Shown: positions 17,733 through 27,124, counted from the stretch's first letter. The stretch is 64,000 bases of DNA from Parahoeflea alexandrii (GCF_027214025.1 NZ_JAPWHB010000006.1:248001-312000), one strand, 5' to 3'. The notes: a model not told the origin generated them from the sequence alone. Translations and numbers: made by a program.

Positions 17733-18572
17733 ATGCACGAATTCGCTCCAGTTACGTGGCCCGGCGGCAAACGGGTCGCCGTCATGCTCACTTTCGATTT
17801 CGACGCCGATACGCTTTGGTTGTCCCGCGACCCTGAAAATGCGTTGCGGCCCGGGACGTTGTCCCAGGGCCAGTATGGCGCGAAGGTGGGCGTTCCGAAA
17901 ATCCTCGAAACCCTCAAGGCGGCCGGTGTTCCGGCGACGTTCTTCGTCCCGGGCTGGACGGCTGAAACCTATCCGGATCGAACCGACGCCATCCTGAAGG
18001 ACGGCCATGAGATCGGCCATCACGGCTATCTCCACGAATGGATCGATCCGCGGGAACCGGAAAAGGAAGAAGAAGCGTTCGTGCGCGGGCTCGAGGCGCT
18101 GCGGGCCAAGGGAATCGAGCCCCGGGGATTTCGCTCGCCGGCCTGGGAAACCAGCCCCAACATGATCTCGCTCCTGGCAAAATACGGGCTTCACTACGAC
18201 AGTTCCTTAATGGACACGGTGCACCCCTATCTGCATTCGACAACCGGCAGGTCGGTGGTTGAGATACCCGTGCACTGGAGCCTGGACGACGCCCCGTTCA
18301 CCATGTTTTCCACCCGGACTCCCCGGACAATCATGACCAATTCCCACCTATTGGAGATCTGGCAGGCGGAATTTGAGGAAATCCGTGAGTGGGGCGGTGT
18401 GTTCAATCTCACGATGCACCCCCAGTTTACTGGTCGTCCTTCGCGGATACGGCTTTTGCGGGAAATGATCGAATGGCTCCAGCAGTTCCCCGATGTCTGG
18501 TTTGCCCGTGGTCATGAAGTATGTGATGCATGGCTGAGCAGCAGCGGCTCGGCACTGGCGGCCTCGGAATGA
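17733..18572 (+). CDS. NodB-fold (polysaccharide deacetylase family) hydrolase, cyclic imide hydrolase/PuuE-like
   Basis: About 279 residues. The metal-dependent NodB motifs are present: TFDFDADT (Asp), GHEIGHHGYLHEW (H-x3-H-type ligands) and RSPAWE. The N-terminal WPGGKRVAVMLTFDFDAD and the PENALRPG region resemble the subgroup with allantoinase PuuE and cyclic imide hydrolase, which open amide rings instead of deacetylating sugars. With a Liv transporter before it and an amidase after it, hydrolysis of a cyclic amide or imide is the best guess. A start at 17718 is possible, but GAAAGGG fits 17733 better. Confidence 0.8.
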   Translation: MHEFAPVTWPGGKRVAVMLTFDFDADTLWLSRDPENALRPGTLSQGQYGAKVGVPKILETLKAAGVPATFFVPGWTAETYPDRTDAILKDGHEIGHHGYLHEWIDPREPEKEEEAFVRGLEALRAKGIEPRGFRSPAWETSPNMISLLAKYGLHYDSSLMDTVHPYLHSTTGRSVVEIPVHWSLDDAPFTMFSTRTPRTIMTNSHLLEIWQAEFEEIREWGGVFNLTMHPQFTGRPSRIRLLREMIEWLQQFPDVWFARGHEVCDAWLSSSGSALAASE

Positions 18573-20035
18573 ACTTCTCGGAATACCGGAGCATGGATGG
18601 CATCGCCCTCGCGGCTGCGCTGTCCAAGGGCGAACTGCTTCCTAAGGACGCCATGCGGCTGGCGCAGGATGCGGCCGAAGTCGTGGACCGCGTCTGCAAT
18701 GCGATCACTTATCGCAGGTACGCGGCGGCGATGGTCGACGCGGAAAAATGCACCCCCGGCGGGGAACGCTTCGACGGGGTGCCCTTCCTGTTGAAGGATT
18801 CGGGACTTGCCTCTACGGACCTGCAGTCGAGCACGGGCTCTCGCTTGCTTAAAAACACAAGCTTTGCCCGAGACGCTACGCTGACAGAGCGTTTCCGGAA
18901 GGCTGGATTCATCAGCTTTGCGCGAACCGCCGTGCCCGAATTCTGCATGGCTCCGACCACGGAGGCGCTCTGCAATGGCGGGCCGACCAGAAATCCGTTT
19001 GATCTGACCCGTTCCTCAGGCGGGTCGTCAGGCGGGGCAGCGGTCGCGGTTGCAGCTGGCGTAGTACCGATTGCCCATGGCAGCGACGGTGGCGGCTCTA
19101 TACGGGTTCCCGCAGCCAGCTGCGGAATCTTCGGCCTCAAACCGTCCCGCGGCCTTGTGCCCATGGGTCCATTCCGTGGAGAGGGCTGGGGGGGGCTGGC
19201 ATGCGACGGCGTTCTGTCCCGCAGTGTTCGGGATACAGCGCGCGTCATGGATCTCGTCGGCGGCATGGAACCTGGCGCGCCTTATGCCAGTCCGTCATTT
19301 CGCGGCGGCTTTGAAGATGCCGTTCGGAATGGTTCCGTACCACCCCTGCGTATCGGGCTCTGGACTGACCCGTGGGGACTGGATGTGGACGCGCCTTGTC
19401 TGGCCGCGGCGGAGGCAACCGCCGAGGCTTGTCGTTCGCTCGGTCATTATGTTGTCCGGCTGCAGCCCCCCGTTTTTGATTATCCCGCCTTCATTGCGGC
19501 AATCATCACGATCATGTCGGTGAATATTGCTGCCTCGGTGGACAAGAAATTGGCCGGCAGCGGGCGTATGGTGACGGAAGATGACTTGGAGCCTGCGATC
19601 CTCGACGGCTATAATCTAGGCCGTTCCACCTTGGGAGGAAGCTATGTCCAGGCGATAAACCTGCTTCATGCCACTGGACGAATGATGGTGGAGATGATGT
19701 CGGAATGCGACATCATCATAAGCCCCACGCTCACGTCCTTGCCGGTGAAGCTCGGGACTATTTCGACCGAAGTACGGAGCTTCAAGGAGTTCCGTGAAAA
19801 TGCCGGCAAGCTGACCGCTTTTCTGGCGATTATAAACGCCTCCGGCCAGCCGGCAGCGAGCCTGCCAATGTGGCGTCATGAGGGGCTGCCGGTCGGGGTT
19901 CAACTGATCGGGCATTTCGGCCGCGATGACATCGTCCTGGCGCTTTCGGGCCAATTGGAGAAAAGCCGCCTGTGGAAGGACGCCGCACAATTCCCGCGAT
20001 TGGCGGAAATGGAGAGAACAAGCAGGGGTGCATGA
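18569..20035 (+). CDS. Amidase signature family enzyme
   Basis: A 488-residue amidase with the Ser-cisSer-Lys triad visible: Lys in PFLLKDSGL, cis-Ser in the glycine-serine stretch RSSGGSSGGAAVAVA, and nucleophile Ser in GSDGGGSIRVPA. KPSRGLVPMGP and the C-terminal GQPAASLPMW and LPVGVQLIG also fit. It hydrolyses a linear amide to acid plus ammonia. The start overlaps the preceding hydrolase stop as ATGA, supporting sequential action: ring opening, then hydrolysis of the resulting half-amide (inference). Confidence 0.92.
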   Translation: MNFSEYRSMDGIALAAALSKGELLPKDAMRLAQDAAEVVDRVCNAITYRRYAAAMVDAEKCTPGGERFDGVPFLLKDSGLASTDLQSSTGSRLLKNTSFARDATLTERFRKAGFISFARTAVPEFCMAPTTEALCNGGPTRNPFDLTRSSGGSSGGAAVAVAAGVVPIAHGSDGGGSIRVPAASCGIFGLKPSRGLVPMGPFRGEGWGGLACDGVLSRSVRDTARVMDLVGGMEPGAPYASPSFRGGFEDAVRNGSVPPLRIGLWTDPWGLDVDAPCLAAAEATAEACRSLGHYVVRLQPPVFDYPAFIAAIITIMSVNIAASVDKKLAGSGRMVTEDDLEPAILDGYNLGRSTLGGSYVQAINLLHATGRMMVEMMSECDIIISPTLTSLPVKLGTISTEVRSFKEFRENAGKLTAFLAIINASGQPAASLPMWRHEGLPVGVQLIGHFGRDDIVLALSGQLEKSRLWKDAAQFPRLAEMERTSRGA

Positions 20036-20799
20036 TGGATTTTGCCGGCAGAACCGTGCTCATCACGGGAGCAGGAGGGGCACTGGCGAGGGCCACTGCC
20101 GTGGTGTTGGCGAAACAGGGCGCGGATCTAGTTCTGGCCGACATCGATCAGGAAAGCCTCGATCGGACGCTTGCCCTTTGTCCGCGCTCACGAGGCCGAT
20201 GTCTTGATGTGACCGTCGCCACTGAAGTCCAAGCCCTGGCCGATTATGCGCGCGAAGCGTTCGAACGTCCGGTCTACGGGCTCGTCGGGGCCGCCGGGAT
20301 GCTGGGGCCTGTAAAGAAGCTGATGGATGTCACAGAGGAGGAATACGACATGACGTTTTCTCTCAACACCCGGGCCCTCTGGCTTCTGTGCCGCGCGGTT
20401 CTGCCGCAAATGCAGGCCGCCAAAGAGGGCTCCGTGGTCCTCTTGTCATCCACGGCAGGACTGGAAGCTTCACGCAGCCTCAATCTCTACTCCGTTACGA
20501 AGGCGGCGGTGATAATGCTCTCGCGGAACCTGGCGCTTAATCACGCAGCCGACAACATACGAATCAACAGCATCTGCCCCGGGACCATAGAAGGCCCCAT
20601 GACGGACCGGTCGATTGCACTGCCCGGCCTTGATGAGAAGGCCCGGCAAGATCGGCGGAAGAACGTCATTGCGGCCCATCCGATGGGGCGGCTGGGCACA
20701 CCGGAAGAAGTTGCGCAAAGTATTGTCTTCTTACTGAGCGACATGGCGCGTTTTACCACCGGTGTCGCGTTGCCGGTGGATGGCGGTCGCCTAGCGTAA
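20032..20799 (+). CDS. SDR family oxidoreductase
   Basis: A 255-residue classical SDR: TGAGGALARA, VGAAGMLG, LLSSTAG, YSVTKAA and TTGVALPVDGG. It overlaps the amidase stop (ATGATG; the second ATG at 20035 is equally possible). It is the last gene of the IclR-controlled operon and is followed by a small hairpin. Substrate unknown. Confidence 0.9.
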   Translation: MMDFAGRTVLITGAGGALARATAVVLAKQGADLVLADIDQESLDRTLALCPRSRGRCLDVTVATEVQALADYAREAFERPVYGLVGAAGMLGPVKKLMDVTEEEYDMTFSLNTRALWLLCRAVLPQMQAAKEGSVVLLSSTAGLEASRSLNLYSVTKAAVIMLSRNLALNHAADNIRINSICPGTIEGPMTDRSIALPGLDEKARQDRRKNVIAAHPMGRLGTPEEVAQSIVFLLSDMARFTTGVALPVDGGRLA

Positions 20800-21122
20800 G
20801 CTTCGATAAATTTCGGCCAACGCTTGGGCGTTTTCCTAAGGATTGGCTGTCCGACGCTTCAGCAGCATCACTATGCAATGGACCTCTCAAGAGAATTTGG
20901 TGTTGTGAGCATAAGACCTGTTAATCCTGATGGTGTGTCTGCCCGGTTTCTTTAGGCGGGAAAAATCGAAGTTGCTTATGTCGATCCCCATTCGGTGCAT
21001 TGCCATAAAAGATAACTAAACCGACCTCGGCCGCCGCCGACGGGCTCATACCGTCGCCGTTGTGGAAGACTGCCGCAATACTCCTTGGGGCAATCCACCG
21101 CCCATCGTGCATGCGGAAGCGT
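20800..21122. other. Intergenic region between convergent operons
   Basis: No gene. A small hairpin AACGC-TTGG-GCGTT followed by TT (20819-20834) may terminate the upstream operon; it is weak. Nothing else recognised. Confidence 0.4.
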
Positions 21123-21926
21123 TCAGTTGCAAACCTCGTAGGCGCCGTCTATCGGTTGATTGACGCCGCAGATGATCCCGCCCCACTGGTATCCGACACC
21201 GTCGCCGAACCTGATCTGAAACCACGGATACCCATTCATGATATCGCCGGTTCTGGCGAGAATTTCGATTGGAGTACGTTCGGCCACGCTTCCCAGCTTG
21301 TCGTATTCGAGACCGGGTCCCGAGCGGACGATACCACCCCATGATTTTGCCGGCGGGAATGATCCTCTGTCGCCTTGCCGCGGATTGAGTGGCGTCGGCT
21401 GCGTGACAATCACGGGTGCGATAACAGGACCGGAGTTGGCCATGGCTGGCTGACCGGACTGGTCGGGTTGCTGCACCTGGGACGCGCTGCCGATCGTCAC
21501 GGTCTGTTGCGGGGCCGCGCTAGCGACATAGCGCTGGACTTCGCTCTGATTGACGCCGAATACCCAGACCTGATTCTGCCGGACATCGTATTCCTGGGAT
21601 GCGCCCGGCGCAATTGTGGCGACCGACACCATCTGCTGGGCCGTGTCGTCGAAACGGTAGCTGTCGACCGGTTGAGCGAGCGAGTTTGTCACTCGCAGCT
21701 TTGCCGCTCCGACCGGCTGCATGGCCGGGGTTGACGAGCCGCCCTGCGACAACCTCTGGGATTGCGATGTTCCGATTTGTCCTCCAACCACGCCTGGTTG
21801 CCCGTGGCCGAGCGGTTGCTGCTTGCCAAGCGGCTGCTGGGTTCCCAGCGGTTGCTGCTGGGCGTCGGCCGGAAGCGCAATGGCAAACGCTGCCAGGATC
21901 ATGCATGGGATACGAAGGTACATCAT
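21123..21926 (-). CDS. Exported protein: PLG repeats, VHL-beta-like domain and SH3b domain
   Basis: A 267-residue predicted secreted protein with signal peptide MMYLRIPCMILAAFAIAL ... ADAQ. A low-complexity stretch follows with four QQPLG/GQPG-type repeats (about 24-45). Residues about 72-140 form a beta-rich module (LRVTNSLAQPVDSYRF ... YDVRQNQVWVFGVNQ) resembling the VHL beta domain and paralogous to one in the next gene. The C-terminal about 65 residues look like a bacterial SH3 domain (GIVRSGPGLEYDKLGSV, GYPWFQIRF, GYQWGGIICGV). Its function is unknown. It belongs to a seven-gene group of exported proteins. Confidence 0.75.
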   Translation of the reverse strand: MMYLRIPCMILAAFAIALPADAQQQPLGTQQPLGKQQPLGHGQPGVVGGQIGTSQSQRLSQGGSSTPAMQPVGAAKLRVTNSLAQPVDSYRFDDTAQQMVSVATIAPGASQEYDVRQNQVWVFGVNQSEVQRYVASAAPQQTVTIGSASQVQQPDQSGQPAMANSGPVIAPVIVTQPTPLNPRQGDRGSFPPAKSWGGIVRSGPGLEYDKLGSVAERTPIEILARTGDIMNGYPWFQIRFGDGVGYQWGGIICGVNQPIDGAYEVCN

Positions 21927-21975
21927 AATTGGTTTCCTTGCCTTTCCCTGCGGGACGTCAAGCGCTCAGGCACGG

Positions 21976-23160
21976 TCATTCCGGCCCAAAGCCAGGACTT
22001 TGCCGTGTCATGGTGTAAGTGGCTTGACCCTGCTTGGGCCTGAACGCCTCGATGCAGTTCCCCGGACCATCGGTGAAATCCCAGACATGGCCGGTCGATG
22101 TCTGCACTTCCAGATACTCGCCGTCATTGAGTTGTGAAATCTGCACGAATTGCCCATTGCCATCCACCCAGTATAGAGCCCGGTACTCGCCCGTCGCATT
22201 GATGAGCCTGAGCGTCAGGGGTTGCCCTCCGGTCGAGCGCCGGGTGCCCTGATAGCCGCAGAACGGATCCAACTGGGCGGCGCGCGCCGGATCGGCAGCT
22301 TCGTCCGCAAATGTCGCGCAATCGCGAATGAAGGCGTCGAGAGGCTGCACAATGCCCGTGGTTCGGATGTTGACGAGTTCGCCGCCTTGAATCCCGTACC
22401 GTACCTCGGCCGCTTCGCGGAAAAGGTTCCAGACCGGCGCCCGAGTATCGGACTGGAACCCGTAGCCGGTGAAAGCTTCGCTTGATTCTGGGACGAGGAT
22501 AACTCCGTTCACAGTCGTGGATCGTTTGTCGGAGGAGAATGCCACGCTGACCTCGGACCCTGCGGTGGCGGGGTTGACCCGGGCGGCGATCGTCATATCG
22601 ATCATTCCGCCGCTGCCGCGGCTGCAGGTGGCGCCAAACTGCGCATTGTCGGTTTCGGGAACCGAAAATGACAGCGTCGCGGTGGGGCCGAAATTGGTAT
22701 AATCGTCGATATACCGGGCATATGTCCAACTGAAGCCATCACCGAACGCAGGGCTTGACAGCGATGTCGGCTGCAGCATCGGGTCCGCACCGGGCGGGCC
22801 GCGGCCGCCAGCGTCTTCTACCGGTGTGACAGCGCCGCCGTTCGCACCAATGGTGAATGCTTGCCGGGCGTCGGCGGTTGTCTGGTACCGGGTTATTTCC
22901 GCTTGGTTCTGTCCGAAGACCCAGACCTGTCCCTCCCAGGATTCCTGATCAACCGAGCCGCCGGCGACTATCGTGGAGTAAGGCTTGATCGAGCCATCGG
23001 CAGGATCGATCAGATAGTAATCCACAGGTTGCCCGGTAGCGTTGATGAACCGCACGCTCACCAGTTCCGGCCTGACAATCGACAACGCCATTGACGGCTT
23101 CGCGGGAAGTAATGAAGTGAACCCAAGGAAAACGGCCAGTATGAACATGCGCATTTGCAT
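21976..23160 (-). CDS. Exported protein with two VHL-beta-like domains
   Basis: A 394-residue protein with signal peptide (MRMFILAVFLGFTSLL). Residues about 34-112 form one module: VRFINATGQPVDYYLID, a PYSTI strand, and WEGQVWVFGQNQAE. The C-terminal about 70 residues form a second: LRLINATGEYRALYWVDGNG and TSTGHVWDFTDG. Both follow the VHL beta-domain pattern (R-x-x-N-x-S/T, YW-x-D-x-x-G, ...GHVW-x-F), the second very clearly. The central 200 residues (around DGFSWTYARYIDDY) are beta-rich and unfamiliar. The gene ends 50 bp before its minus-strand neighbour and is divergent from the giant protein gene. Confidence 0.78.
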   Translation of the reverse strand: MQMRMFILAVFLGFTSLLPAKPSMALSIVRPELVSVRFINATGQPVDYYLIDPADGSIKPYSTIVAGGSVDQESWEGQVWVFGQNQAEITRYQTTADARQAFTIGANGGAVTPVEDAGGRGPPGADPMLQPTSLSSPAFGDGFSWTYARYIDDYTNFGPTATLSFSVPETDNAQFGATCSRGSGGMIDMTIAARVNPATAGSEVSVAFSSDKRSTTVNGVILVPESSEAFTGYGFQSDTRAPVWNLFREAAEVRYGIQGGELVNIRTTGIVQPLDAFIRDCATFADEAADPARAAQLDPFCGYQGTRRSTGGQPLTLRLINATGEYRALYWVDGNGQFVQISQLNDGEYLEVQTSTGHVWDFTDGPGNCIEAFRPKQGQATYTMTRQSPGFGPE

Positions 23161-23551
23161 AGGGCTCCCGAGACGAAGATTACGGAACGGCCACGGCCCC
23201 GATTTGATGTGTCATTCGCAATCCAGCGCGGTGCGGTCCGTGAACGGAACCGCCGAATTTGATGGATGAGCGAAGATGAAAAGCCATCAATAAGCATTCG
23301 TCAAGCGAATATCACGCAAGCAATACTCCGCGGGAAAACTATTTGACTCAAGACGGAAACTCCCCTCTACTTTCACTTGCATTTAGAAGCTGCATGCTTG
23401 TGTTCCGATATTGCTGCGGCTTGATCTGGATTGAAATCTCATGGCTCAGTGGGCTTTCTGTAGCTGGACCAGGGACATAGGATCATCATAAGTCTGCGGC
23501 GCAGCAAGCTTTCGGAGCCGAACGACTGATAACTGGAAAAGGTTGGTCTGC
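23161..23551 (+). promoter_or_regulatory. Divergent intergenic region; candidate promoter for the giant protein
   Basis: Noncoding. TTGACT (23343-23348) and TCTACT (23366-23371) are 17 bases apart and could drive the plus-strand gene about 180 bp downstream. I see no inverted repeat or other operator. Confidence 0.3.
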
Positions 23552-26500
23552 GTGATAAACTGGTTTTCCAAGCGCCTTGTGGCCCTTTGCCTCTCGCTTC
23601 TTGCAACTTTCCTCATTGTGGCTCCGCAGTCTTTCGCGCAGCAGCAAGACCGTGTGTTGCGCGTGGAAAACCCGACAGCGCAATCCCTGCGTATTTTCGC
23701 ATTCAGCTCGGTGGACAGGCAGCCAGATCAGATAGGGCAGGTTGATAGCGGTTATTTTGTTAATGTTGAGGTCAGGCAAGGGTGGCGTATCCAACTGGCA
23801 AACCAGAATGAATGGGTGGGAAGCCCCTACGATGTAACCGACGCCCCGGAACAAGTGCTCTCTCCTTCAATCGCGGACAACGGCAACTCGGGTCCGGACA
23901 ACTCACAGGTCGCTGGCGACGATGCTCAGCAGGCGCCGCAGATCGGCGACGGCTCGGTGATTGTCCGCTTTGAAAACCCGTCCGACCGGGTATTGCGCAT
24001 CCATCACATCCTGCCCGACCGAAGCGGTGCGCCTCTGGTTGCAGAAGTCGATTCCGGTTTCTTCATCGACATCCCGGCCCAGGCTGGCGCGGAGATCGGC
24101 ATCGCCGATGACACCGGCTGGGTGGGGGAAACCTATCAGGTCACCGGCGTCGCCCCGGAAGTGGTGAGCTTGCCTGTCCAGAGCGACGGGCAGATCACGA
24201 ACGATGGCGCTGACCAGGAAGGCGGTGCGGTCTCCCAGGCGCCGCGGATCGGCGACGGGTCGGTGATTGTCCGCTTTGAAAATCCGTCCGACCGGGTCTT
24301 GCGCATCCATCACATCCTGCCCGACCGAAGCAGCGCGCCTCTGGTTGCAGAAGTCGATTCCGGTTTCTTCATCGACATCCCGGCCCAGGCTGGCGCGGAG
24401 ATCGGCATCGCCGATGACACCGGCTGGGTGGGGGAAACCTATCAGGTCACCGGCATCGCCCCGGAAGTGGTGAGCCTACCCGTTGCGGCCGCGCGACAGA
24501 ATGCTGACGGTACGGCTGAGCAACCGCCGCAGATCGGCGACGGATCGGCCGTGGTGCGGCTTGAGAACCCGACGCCGACGACCCTGTTCATTCACTATAT
24601 TCTGGACGACGGCAGCGATGCGCCGCTGGTTGCGGAAATCGCGTCAGGCTCGGCTCTTGACATCCGGGCGCAGGCTGGCGCCATCATCGGCGTGTCGGAC
24701 GGAAACGACTGGACCGGCGGCCAATACGTGGTGAACGGGAGTGGTTCGGAAACCCTGTCTCTGCCGTTGCCGGTCAGTCAGGTCGCCTTGGCGGGGCAGG
24801 TAGGGAACGGATCGATCCTGGTTAACATCGCCAATCCGGCAAATGAGGCGATGGGGGTCTACATCGTCCCCCCTGACGGCGTCGAAAGCCAGCTGGTTGC
24901 CGCGATCGAGCCTGGCGAAACCTTGGTTCTGCCGGCCCAGAGCGGATACCAGATCGGCTTCTCACCGGGCGGTGACTGGTACGGCGGACTGTATACGATC
25001 GGGTCCGCTGCCAACCAGAGCATTTCCCTGCCGCTGCAAAAGAGCTTCCGTGCCGGAAATGGCGCGATTGCGTCCAGCATCACCAATTCCGGCGCGGTAG
25101 AGCTCGGCATCTACAGGATCGCGGATGGTCAGTCCGAAGCAGTCGGCTCGGTAACGTCCGGCGAAACGGTGCGGCTCGATGCGGATCCGGGAATGATCTT
25201 CGCATTCTCGCCGGGCGGCCCCTATGTCGGCGGCAATCTGACCATATCGCAAACCTCGGGGCAGTCGTTTCAGGTGCCGCTGCCGTTGAGGACCGGAAAC
25301 GGGCAATTCACGGTGCGCGTCGCCAACCAGTCAGGGCGATCCCTCGCAGTGCTTGCCTTGTCGCACGACGTGTCGCAGCCTCCGGAATTCCTTGGAACCC
25401 TGCCAGCGGGCGGTTCGGTGGATGTGCTGGCGGGTGCCGGAAACAAGATCGGCTTTTCGGATGAGAATGGCCTGATCGTCGGCGGCAGTTACACCGTTCT
25501 GGCTCAGAACGGGCAGCAGATCTCGGCGCCGCTGCCGCTGATCTATGGCGAAACCAATGGAGCAGTGACCACGCGCATCACCAACACCAGCGGCGAGCCG
25601 CTCGAAATCAGCGTCGTGGATTCCAGCAGCGCCTCGGTGATCGGCGGGGTCGCCGCCGGTGAAACGATTGTCTTTCAATCCCCGCCCTGCACAATGCTCG
25701 GCTTCTCGTCGCCGGAGACACGCGAATGGGTCGGCGGCATGTTCCAGACGTCCCGCGATGCGCAGCAATCCGTCCGCGCTCCGACAGGCGCGGACAGCGA
25801 TCCCGGAAAATGCATGCTGCTGACAAATGCGCAGTTGCAGGCGGTCATGGCAAAGATCGCGGTAGAAAACGTCCGCCTCGCTGAAGAGGAAAAATCGAAG
25901 ACCCGGTTCTGCTGGAAAGCGACCTATGGACGCGGCGTCGGCACGGTGCCGCGAAACTGCCCTCCTGGTCAGTCGGAAGACACCGCCGGCCTTTGCTACG
26001 ACAATTGCAAGCCCGGCTACAAGCCCTTCGTCACGATGTGCATTCCGAATGCGTGTCCGGCCGGTTTTACCGATACCGGCTTGCACTGCCTCAAGCCCGC
26101 GCCCGTGGAGCGCGCTGCGTTTCCCTGGAAATTGGGTGATACGCCGTTCAGCCTTGACGATGCGCGCGCGCGGTGCCGCAAGAGCAGCTACGGCAAGAAA
26201 TACGGATGCGGGACATACAATTCCAACACCATCGTCTATTCGAAATGCCCGAGCGGCTACAAGACGGCGCCGCTTCTCACCAACCTGTGCACGCCCGTCT
26301 GCCCGCCTTCCATGATCGATATCGGCGTTTCCTGCCAGAAGGTCACCTATGACCGCGGCGTCGGCAACCTGATGTCCTGCAGCGGCGGAAAGGAGCGCGA
26401 CGCCGGACTTTGCTACGACAAGTGCGAGGCCGGTTATACCGGCGTCGGCCCTGTGTGCTGGAACAGCTGCCCGGCCAAGTTGCCGGTCAATTGCGGCGCG

Positions 26501-27085
26501 GCCTGCGCTGCCTCGTCCAATGACTGCGCTTTGACTGTTACCGACCAGGTGACAGGCCCGATCATGACCGCTGCAAGTGTGGCGCTGATTGCCGTCACCG
26601 CGGGTGCCGCCTCCGGCGCGACGGCTGCCGCGAACTCTGCCAAGACGGCCGCCACGACCGCAGGCAAGGCAGGCGGACAGTTGGCGGCCAAATCCACGAG
26701 CCGTGTCGCAGCGCAGGCGGCATTCAGGCAACAGGTGGTCGCGGCCCTGTCCAAGGCTGCGACGAACGCCGCGACCAAGGCAGTGGTCAAGGACCTTACG
26801 CTTGACATCGCCCTTTCGGCTGTGATTTCCGGCGCGATCTACGCCGATTACTCCGCCGAAGCGAAGGCAGCCATGCGCCAGCAGGTAAGGGATGCATTCG
26901 ATGGATCCTATACAGTCGGCGGTGAAATCGACCCGAAGGTCATCGATGCCGCTGTCGCCGCAGCGATCGAGGGGGCCGAACAGAGCAATCCGGCTGAAGA
27001 TTTCCCCTGGACGTCGCTCGACCCGACAGGCGTGGCAGACATCGTGGTGGCGTACAATCATCCGATCTGCTCGGACGTAAAATAA
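23552..27085 (+). CDS. Giant exported protein: eight tandem VHL-beta-like modules, Cys-rich region, Ala-rich helical tail
   Basis: About 1177 residues. A signal peptide (LVALCLSLLATFLIV ... SFAQ) is followed by eight modules of about 75-100 residues beginning near residues 36, 135, 237, 333, 420, 506, 587 and 670. Each starts VRxENPS-like, has an xxSGxxxDI strand, then an IG-x5-6-WVG turn and ends near SLP. Modules 2 and 3 are almost identical. Residues about 785-995 hold 21 cysteines, with CPPGQSEDTAGLCYDNC echoed by CSGGKERDAGLCYDKC. A long Ala-rich helical, partly hydrophobic stretch follows (about 1005-1115), then a conserved-looking tail (SLDPTGVADIVVAYNHPIC). GTG 23552 is preferred over TTG 23543, because GGAAAAGG ends at 23542. 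Function unknown; an adhesin or membrane-active secreted protein is plausible. Confidence 0.75.
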   Translation: MINWFSKRLVALCLSLLATFLIVAPQSFAQQQDRVLRVENPTAQSLRIFAFSSVDRQPDQIGQVDSGYFVNVEVRQGWRIQLANQNEWVGSPYDVTDAPEQVLSPSIADNGNSGPDNSQVAGDDAQQAPQIGDGSVIVRFENPSDRVLRIHHILPDRSGAPLVAEVDSGFFIDIPAQAGAEIGIADDTGWVGETYQVTGVAPEVVSLPVQSDGQITNDGADQEGGAVSQAPRIGDGSVIVRFENPSDRVLRIHHILPDRSSAPLVAEVDSGFFIDIPAQAGAEIGIADDTGWVGETYQVTGIAPEVVSLPVAAARQNADGTAEQPPQIGDGSAVVRLENPTPTTLFIHYILDDGSDAPLVAEIASGSALDIRAQAGAIIGVSDGNDWTGGQYVVNGSGSETLSLPLPVSQVALAGQVGNGSILVNIANPANEAMGVYIVPPDGVESQLVAAIEPGETLVLPAQSGYQIGFSPGGDWYGGLYTIGSAANQSISLPLQKSFRAGNGAIASSITNSGAVELGIYRIADGQSEAVGSVTSGETVRLDADPGMIFAFSPGGPYVGGNLTISQTSGQSFQVPLPLRTGNGQFTVRVANQSGRSLAVLALSHDVSQPPEFLGTLPAGGSVDVLAGAGNKIGFSDENGLIVGGSYTVLAQNGQQISAPLPLIYGETNGAVTTRITNTSGEPLEISVVDSSSASVIGGVAAGETIVFQSPPCTMLGFSSPETREWVGGMFQTSRDAQQSVRAPTGADSDPGKCMLLTNAQLQAVMAKIAVENVRLAEEEKSKTRFCWKATYGRGVGTVPRNCPPGQSEDTAGLCYDNCKPGYKPFVTMCIPNACPAGFTDTGLHCLKPAPVERAAFPWKLGDTPFSLDDARARCRKSSYGKKYGCGTYNSNTIVYSKCPSGYKTAPLLTNLCTPVCPPSMIDIGVSCQKVTYDRGVGNLMSCSGGKERDAGLCYDKCEAGYTGVGPVCWNSCPAKLPVNCGAACAASSNDCALTVTDQVTGPIMTAASVALIAVTAGAASGATAAANSAKTAATTAGKAGGQLAAKSTSRVAAQAAFRQQVVAALSKAATNAATKAVVKDLTLDIALSAVISGAIYADYSAEAKAAMRQQVRDAFDGSYTVGGEIDPKVIDAAVAAAIEGAEQSNPAEDFPWTSLDPTGVADIVVAYNHPICSDVK
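23941..24481 (+). repeat. Near-identical direct repeat inside the giant gene
   Basis: Bases 23941-24175 recur at 24247-24481, offset 306 bp (102 codons), with only about eight differences. They encode modules 2 and 3. Other modules are much more diverged, so this is a recent in-frame duplication or gene conversion. Confidence 0.85.
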
Positions 27086-27124
27086 TGGGTGGAACCTCTC
27101 GCAGGTTCTGGAAGGAGTATGAAG

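Noticed and set aside
23941-24481. CRISPR or phage-like repeat array
   Set aside because: The repeats are long, in frame and encode a protein module; there are no short spacers.
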